Positions 59,359 to 64,000 of a DNA stretch of 64,000 bases are shown in pieces. The position numbers and the translations under genes were made by a program. The notes beneath the pieces are model-generated. The model had not been told where the DNA came from. It searched no databases and was given only the letters and a program-made list of their open reading frames with translations. The stretch is taken from positions 1 to 64,000 of the forward strand of contig NZ_CSTE01000006.1 in the NCBI RefSeq assembly GCF_001368915.1. Reading direction: 5' to 3'. Numbering within the stretch: position 1 is the first letter of the stretch; every line of letters begins with the position of its first letter. The DNA is from Haloferax massiliensis (lineage in GTDB: Archaea; Halobacteriota; Halobacteria; Halobacteriales; Haloferacaceae).

Positions 59359-60663
59359 TCACGTGACGCCGCCGCTCTGCTTCTCGAACGCCTCGTATTC
59401 GTCCCCGTCCAGAATCTCTCGGAAGTGCTCGACCGCCCGGTACACGTCCTCGAAGCCGACGTAGGCCGGCGCGGGGGCCATGCGGACGACGTTCGGCTGG
59501 CGGAAGTCCACGACGACGCCCCGCTCCTTGAGCGCGAGGCTGACGCGGTCGGCCTCGGGGTGTTCGACCGCGACGTGGCCGCCGCGGGCCGCGGGATCTC
59601 GCGGGGTGCCGACCTCGCACTCCGGCAGTCTGTCGTCCACGAGGTCGATGAGGAAGTCCGTGAGCGCCAGCGACTTCTCGCGGAGCGCCCCCACGCCGCC
59701 GGCGTCCTCGACGATATCGAGCGCGCCGTCGAGAGGGGCCGCCGACAGCACCGGGACCGTCCCGGACTGGAACGCGCCGGCGGACTGCGCCGGTTCGTAG
59801 GTCATCGCCATGTCGAACTGCGTCCCCTTGTCGTTGCCCCACCAGCCGGCGAGCGCGGGCGTGACGCCGAAGTGGCGCTCGTTGACGTAGAGGCCGGCGA
59901 CGGAGCCGGGGCCGGCGTTGAGATACTTGTAGTGACACCAGACGGCGAAGTCCGCGCCCACCTCGGAGAGGCGGTGCGGGACCGCGCCGACCGAGTGCGC
60001 GAGGTCGAAGCCGGCCAGCGCGCCGGCCTCGTGAGCCGCCTCGGTGATGGTCTCGATGTCGAACAGTTGGCCGCTCCGATAGAGGACCGACGGGAGAAAC
60101 ACCATCCCCACGTCGTCGTCGATGGCGGCGAGCACGTCCTCGGTCTCGATGGTCCGCCCGTCGCGGCTCTCGACCACGCGAAGCGCCTCGTCGGGGTCGC
60201 GGCCGGCCGCCCGGAGTTGCGCGCGAATCGCGTAGTGGTCCGTCGGGAAGTCGAGGTCGTCGACGACGATTTGCTCGCCGCGGGCGGGGTCGTAGAACGT
60301 TCCGACGAGCGCGTGGATGTTGACGGTGGTGGAGTTGGCGACGACGACCTCCTCGGGCTTCGCGCCGACGAGCGGCGCGAGTCGGTCGCCCAGTCGCTCG
60401 CCGTAGCTGAACCACTCGGGGTCGGCGTCGGTCCACCCGCGGATGGCGAGGTCGCGCCACTCGTCGACGACGCGGTCGAGCGCGGCTTCGGCGTCGACAG
60501 AGAGCGGGCCGAGCGAGTTGCCGTCCAGATACAGTTCGCCCTCGGGGACGAAAAAGCGGTCGCGGAGGTCCGAAAGCGGGTCCGTCGCGTCCATCTCGCG
60601 GGCGGTGTCGACGGTGAGCACGTCGGATTCGTCGGAGTCGCCGGGGTCGTCGGGTTCGGCCAT
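59359..60663 (-). CDS. kynU: Kynureninase
   Basis: A 434-residue PLP enzyme cleaving kynurenine (or 3-hydroxykynurenine) to anthranilate and alanine. DGNSLGPLSVDAEAALDRVVDEW and the substrate region STTVNIHALVG are typical; the PLP lysine is in WCHYKYLNAGPGSVAGLYV (about residue 245). MAEPDD at 60663 is taken as the start. It is convergent with the SDR. The haloarchaeal enzyme belongs to tryptophan breakdown. Confidence 0.9.
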   Translation of the reverse strand: MAEPDDPGDSDESDVLTVDTAREMDATDPLSDLRDRFFVPEGELYLDGNSLGPLSVDAEAALDRVVDEWRDLAIRGWTDADPEWFSYGERLGDRLAPLVGAKPEEVVVANSTTVNIHALVGTFYDPARGEQIVVDDLDFPTDHYAIRAQLRAAGRDPDEALRVVESRDGRTIETEDVLAAIDDDVGMVFLPSVLYRSGQLFDIETITEAAHEAGALAGFDLAHSVGAVPHRLSEVGADFAVWCHYKYLNAGPGSVAGLYVNERHFGVTPALAGWWGNDKGTQFDMAMTYEPAQSAGAFQSGTVPVLSAAPLDGALDIVEDAGGVGALREKSLALTDFLIDLVDDRLPECEVGTPRDPAARGGHVAVEHPEADRVSLALKERGVVVDFRQPNVVRMAPAPAYVGFEDVYRAVEHFREILDGDEYEAFEKQSGGVT

Positions 60664-60732
60664 ACGCGCCTCGAAGCGCCCGCGCGACAAGTAGGTGCGC
60701 GGCCCGCGCTGGAACCCGAGTGGCGGGTCCGC

Positions 60733-61776
60733 TTATTCGGCGTCGGTCGCCGACGACTCGGCCTCGCGGGCGAGTCGCTCGTAGGCGGCCCACGAGGGGT
60801 CCACGTCGGGGTGTTCGATGCGCTCGCCGTCGACGACGACGCCCTCGCCCGCGACGACGGTGCCGGCGACGCCGACGGGGGTGCCGCGGGCGTCGAGCGC
60901 GGCGACCACGTCGTCCGTGACAGAGGGGTCCGTGGCGATGATGAGCGAGCCGGCGGTAGTCGAGCGCCACGGGTCGATGCCGAGGAACTCGCAGGTCTCG
61001 CGGACGCCGGGACGGAGCGGGACGCTCGACTCGTCGATTTCGAGTTGGACGCCCGCGCTCTCGGCGATTTCGTTGAGCGCGCCGTGGACGCCGCACTCGG
61101 TGGCGTCGTGCATGGCGTGGACGCCGCGGCCGCCGGCGGCCGAGACGGTCATCGCGTCGCGGACGGCGTCGGTCTCGTCGAGTCGGTCCTGCGCGGCCGC
61201 GAGCACGTCGGCGTCGAGGTCGGCGAAGGCGTCGGGGAACAGCGTCGTCAGGAGGCCGGTCGCCTCGACGCCCGGTCCCTTCGTCACGAGCACGTCGTCG
61301 CCGGGTCGCGCGCCGTCCGGGCGGACCACGTCGTCGTGGTCGCCGACGGCGAGGGCGGTCGCGCCGCCGACCCACGGGTACGAACAGCCGGCGTAGCGGG
61401 CGGTGTGGCCGGTGACAATGCTGACGCCGAGGTCGTCGGCCTCGTCGTGCATCGCGCCCCAGAGCTCCGCGAACTGCTCGTCGGTCATCTCGGGCGGCAG
61501 CGTAAAGGAGACGGCGAGGTGCGAGGGGTCCAGCCCCGAGACGGCGATGTCCGAGAGGACGATGTCGATGGCGAAGCGGCCCGCGCGCTCGAAGCCGAGC
61601 GCGGGGAGCACGGAGACGGGGTCGGTCGCGATGGCGACGGCGGTGCCGTCGACGTCGAGGAGGCCGAAGTCGACGCCGTGGGTCGGGCCGAGCGCCACGT
61701 CGTCGCGGGCCGCGCCCAGCCGCGGGTAGATGTACTCGTCGAAGAACTCGCGGTCGACCTTTCCGAGGTCGGTCAT
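60733..61776 (-). CDS. AIR-synthase-like (HypE/PurM-fold) protein
   Basis: A 347-residue protein of the PurM/SelD/HypE superfamily. MTDLGKVDREFFDEYIYPRLG leads into IDIVLSDIAVSGLDPSHLAVSF, the ATP-binding DDVLVTKGPGVEATGLL and the C-terminal domain ATECGVHGALNEIAESAGVQLEID. It is nearest to the HypE-like archaeal AIR-synthase-related proteins, which lack hydrogenase partners in haloarchaea, so the reaction is open. 69 bp before kynU on the same strand. Confidence 0.8.
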   Translation of the reverse strand: MTDLGKVDREFFDEYIYPRLGAARDDVALGPTHGVDFGLLDVDGTAVAIATDPVSVLPALGFERAGRFAIDIVLSDIAVSGLDPSHLAVSFTLPPEMTDEQFAELWGAMHDEADDLGVSIVTGHTARYAGCSYPWVGGATALAVGDHDDVVRPDGARPGDDVLVTKGPGVEATGLLTTLFPDAFADLDADVLAAAQDRLDETDAVRDAMTVSAAGGRGVHAMHDATECGVHGALNEIAESAGVQLEIDESSVPLRPGVRETCEFLGIDPWRSTTAGSLIIATDPSVTDDVVAALDARGTPVGVAGTVVAGEGVVVDGERIEHPDVDPSWAAYERLAREAESSATDAE

Positions 61777-62135
61777 ACGCGACCTCGGGGGGCCGCCAGT
61801 AAGAACGTACTCATCCGCCGCCGGCGGGGTCGGAGCCGGGCCCGGGACCGGAGAATCCCGGATTCGGTCTCGGTCTCGGCGCGGGTCGCGCTCGACTGAC
61901 TCGCCGACGCGGCCGCTCGCCGGTCGAAAGGCGGGACGGTCCCCCGTCCCTGCTCATGAAGAGACGCGGAGACGGTTCGAAGGGGCATGGAAAGTCCCAC
62001 CACCGGACTGCTCCCGCGTCGATTCAACGTGAACGCCGGACCTACAAGAACCTCGCTAAGTTCCCTCGATGGACCTATATATCTCCAACGAGGCGTCAGC
62101 AAATACTGCCGCATCGGGGAAATCGCCCCCGCCGC
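61777..62135. other. Non-coding region with an isolated TATA-like sequence
   Basis: I see no convincing gene in this 359-bp gap. The GC-rich left part may hold the promoter of the AIR-synthase-like gene, and CCTATATATCTCC at 62073-62085 is a strong TATA-like site without an annotated target, about 300 bp upstream of that minus-strand gene. Confidence 0.5.
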
Positions 62136-63086
62136 TCAGACCGGCCGGTGCCCCGCTTCGTCGGGGGTGTTGTTCGGCGTCCGCCACGCGTCGTCGAGGT
62201 GTTCGACGAGCGCGCGGGCGACGGCGACCGGCTCCTCGTGGTGGACCCAGTGGGTCGCCTCGTCGAACGTCCTGAGGTGGCCGTCCTCGCAGAACGCGAG
62301 GCTCTCGCGCGCCATCTTCGGTCGGAGGAACCTGTCTTTGCTCCCCCAGACGACGAGCGTCGGCGGTTCGACCGTCTCGGCGCGGGGACGCGGGCGCTCG
62401 CGGACGACCGCGCGATACCAGTCCACCATCGACCCGTAGGCACCCGGCACCGACCACGCGGCGCGGTAGTAGTCGAGGTCGGTCGCCGAGAACGTGCCGG
62501 GAAGCGCGGAGCCGGTCATCGCCCGCTCCAGGACGGCCCAATCGCCCACGGGCGCGACGAGTTCGGGGAGCTTCGGGAGTTGGAAGAACAGGACGTACCA
62601 GCTCCGGAGCTGTTGGGCCGGGTCGCGGCGGAGGTGGCGGGCGAACACCGCGGGATGCGGGAGGTTCATCGCGGTGAGCGAGCGCACCCGCTCCGGGTGG
62701 TGGAGCGCGGTCCACCACGCCACCGCGCCGCCCCAGTCGTGACCGACGACGTGCGCCTTCTCGTGGCCGAGCGCGTCCGCGACGCCGACGACGTCGCCGG
62801 CGAGTTCGTCGATGCTGTACCACTCGACGCCCGAGGGGCGGTCGCTCAGGTTGTAGCCGCGCTGGTCGAGCGCGACGACCCGATAGCCCGCCTCGGTCAG
62901 CGGGCGGAGGTAGTCCGCCCACGCGTACCAACACTCCGGGAAGCCGTGGAGGAGCACGGCGAGGTCGCCGTCTTCCGGTCCGGCTTCGACCGCGTGGAGC
63001 GTGACCTCGCCCACCTCGATACGACGGCTCGCCGCCTCGACGGGGAGTTCCACGTCGTCGCGCGACAGCCCCGATTGCTTCGCCAT
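62136..63086 (-). CDS. Alpha/beta hydrolase of the epoxide hydrolase type
   Basis: A 316-residue hydrolase. LLHGFPECWYAW carries the oxyanion HGxP motif, GHDWGGAVAWWTALHHPERV gives an Asp nucleophile (GHDWGG) as in epoxide hydrolases and haloalkane dehalogenases, and WVHHEEP near the C-terminus supplies the catalytic His, with Asp in WGSKDRFLRP. An epoxide-type reaction is the best guess. Start MAKQSGL at 63086 chosen over 63113. Confidence 0.85.
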   Translation of the reverse strand: MAKQSGLSRDDVELPVEAASRRIEVGEVTLHAVEAGPEDGDLAVLLHGFPECWYAWADYLRPLTEAGYRVVALDQRGYNLSDRPSGVEWYSIDELAGDVVGVADALGHEKAHVVGHDWGGAVAWWTALHHPERVRSLTAMNLPHPAVFARHLRRDPAQQLRSWYVLFFQLPKLPELVAPVGDWAVLERAMTGSALPGTFSATDLDYYRAAWSVPGAYGSMVDWYRAVVRERPRPRAETVEPPTLVVWGSKDRFLRPKMARESLAFCEDGHLRTFDEATHWVHHEEPVAVARALVEHLDDAWRTPNNTPDEAGHRPV

Positions 63087-63179
63087 ACTCACCGCTACGG
63101 CGGCGAGGGACAAATGTGCCGCGGCGGCGAGCGGCCGTCGTCTGCGAGAAATGCGTCGGTGTCGCGGCGGGAGTCGAAC

Positions 63180-64000
63180 CTACCCGAACAGGCGCTTTCT
63201 GATGCTCCGCGTGCGGCTCTGTTCGGCCATGAGAACCGAACACTCCACGTCTTCGACGACGTCCATGACGACGGTGCCGCGGACCAGCCGCGAGAGGAGG
63301 CCGCGTTCCGTCGCGCCGATGACGAGGAGCGAGGCGTCGGTCGCGTGGGACTCGATGGCCGCCTCGACGTCTCCGGTCTCGACGGTGAGCGTGGCGTCGC
63401 CGAGGCCGCGTTCGTCGGCCCACTCCTGCAGGAAGCGCTCGCCCTCCGCCGCGTCGTCGGCGACGTGGAGGAGTTCGACCTCCGCGTCACAGAACTCCCG
63501 GAGGACCGAGGCGATGGACGCCGAGAGGTCGGAGTCCGGGCCGCCGGCGGTCGGTACGAGCACGTGCGAGGGGTCGAAGCCGCGGTCCTTCAGCACCAGC
63601 ACGTCGTAGGGGAGCGAGTGGGTCATCTCCTCGAACGCGCTCTCGGCGCGGCCGGGGGACCCGTGGCTGTCGGGACCCCAGCCCATGACGACGAGGTCGG
63701 CGTTGTAGGTCTCAGCCGCGTCGAACACCTCCTCGAACGACCGGTGGGAGAGGACGGTGTGAGTCTCGATGTCCACGTCGAGTTCGTCGGCGTCGGCGCG
63801 GGCCTGTTCGAGCAGGCGGTCGGCCTCGGCGAAGTCGTACTCCTCGCGGGCCGATTCGAGGGCGGTCTGGTCCGGTACCTTCACGATGTGGACGCCGACG
63901 AGCGTCCCGTCGTTGGCCTTGGCGACCGACCCGGCGAGCGACACGAGGTCGCGCTCGCTTTCGGGGTTCGCGAGCGGGACCATGACGCGGTAGCCGCCGT
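63180..64000 (-). CDS. Tandem Usp domains, probable C-terminal part of a cut transporter fusion
   Basis: The frame reads from the right edge (GYRVMVPLANPESERDL) and stops at 63180. It contains two Usp domains: one with VVMGWGPDSHGSPGRAE at about residue 98, the second (HVLVPTAGGPDSDLSASIASVL) with LLVIGATERGLLSRLVRGTV. The phrase GYRVMVPLANPE at the start is typical of the join in amino-acid permease/Usp fusions, so the gene likely begins outside the window. If the Met at 63983 is real, it is a two-domain Usp of 267 residues. Confidence 0.75.
   Translation of the reverse strand, partial: GGYRVMVPLANPESERDLVSLAGSVAKANDGTLVGVHIVKVPDQTALESAREEYDFAEADRLLEQARADADELDVDIETHTVLSHRSFEEVFDAAETYNADLVVMGWGPDSHGSPGRAESAFEEMTHSLPYDVLVLKDRGFDPSHVLVPTAGGPDSDLSASIASVLREFCDAEVELLHVADDAAEGERFLQEWADERGLGDATLTVETGDVEAAIESHATDASLLVIGATERGLLSRLVRGTVVMDVVEDVECSVLMAEQSRTRSIRKRLFG

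Noticed and set aside
59425-61899. An 824-codon plus-strand frame over kynU and the AIR-synthase-like gene
   Set aside because: It is antisense to two genes with strong homology and has no recognisable domain.

Overview
The window looks like a piece of main chromosome from a haloarchaeon, almost certainly a Haloferax close to H. volcanii. The evidence is a high G+C content, very acidic proteins, archaeal S10/spc ribosomal gene order, archaeal bacterioruberin carotenoid genes, an elongator tRNA-Met with a 75-nt intron at position 37/38, and a CRISPR repeat that I recognise as the H. volcanii type I-B repeat. Gene order (mch, SPOUT methyltransferase, rpl3 to secY, carotenoid genes, crtB, small zinc finger, CRISPR, gpmI, carA, idi, JAMM desampylase, kynU) also matches that genus from memory. 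The array has about twice as many spacers as I recall for the chromosomal array of H. volcanii DS2, so this is probably another strain or sister species.

Layout. 1-7000: housekeeping and small genes (J-domain protein, GTPBP1-like GTPase, mch with an overlapping unknown gene, thiamine-binding protein, YihY-type membrane protein) and two tandem tRNA-Gly genes beside tRNA-derived debris. 7089-21376: one long, tightly packed plus-strand operon opening with a SPOUT RNA methyltransferase, followed by 22 ribosomal-protein genes, the RNase P subunit Rpp29, and secY. The 58-codon rps14 gene lies inside it. 21545-31463: mixed accessory-core genes (exonuclease-like protein, hydrolase, nickel-pincer ornithine cyclodeaminase, lipoprotein, UspA, PGF-CTERM surface protein, PurD-like ATP-grasp enzyme, ZIP transporter) ending in a broken short-chain dehydrogenase.

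31559-38174: the C50 carotenoid block, with crtD-lyeJ-cruF on the plus strand and crtB with a Bat-like regulator on the minus strand. 38411-42138: a regulator/membrane pair, a Tat lipoprotein with a spondin-like domain, an Lrp regulator and a CorC-like membrane protein. 42139-45645: leader, a 50-repeat/49-spacer CRISPR array with no cas genes in view, and a hairpin closing it, convergent with the intron-containing tRNA-Met. 45964-64000: core metabolism and regulation (gpmI, gatD, carA with a divergent Lrp, idi overlapping a JAMM desampylase, kynU, AIR-synthase-like protein, hydrolase, and a truncated transporter/Usp fusion).

No transposase, integrase or phage gene is visible. The most interesting non-textbook signals are the CRISPR leader hairpin and the degenerate distal end of the array; tRNA-Gly fragments near the tandem tRNA genes; clear candidate operators (a 15-bp palindrome between carA and lrp, three TGAGTCA half-sites before an ArsR-like gene, and an inverted repeat touching the crtD start); a mirrored start-codon palindrome at the left edge; an isopentenyl diphosphate isomerase that has lost its usual catalytic cysteine; a histidine-kinase-like protein without the histidine; and an Rpp29 with a hairpin-rich insertion. 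I did not find a convincing wholly new multi-gene system.
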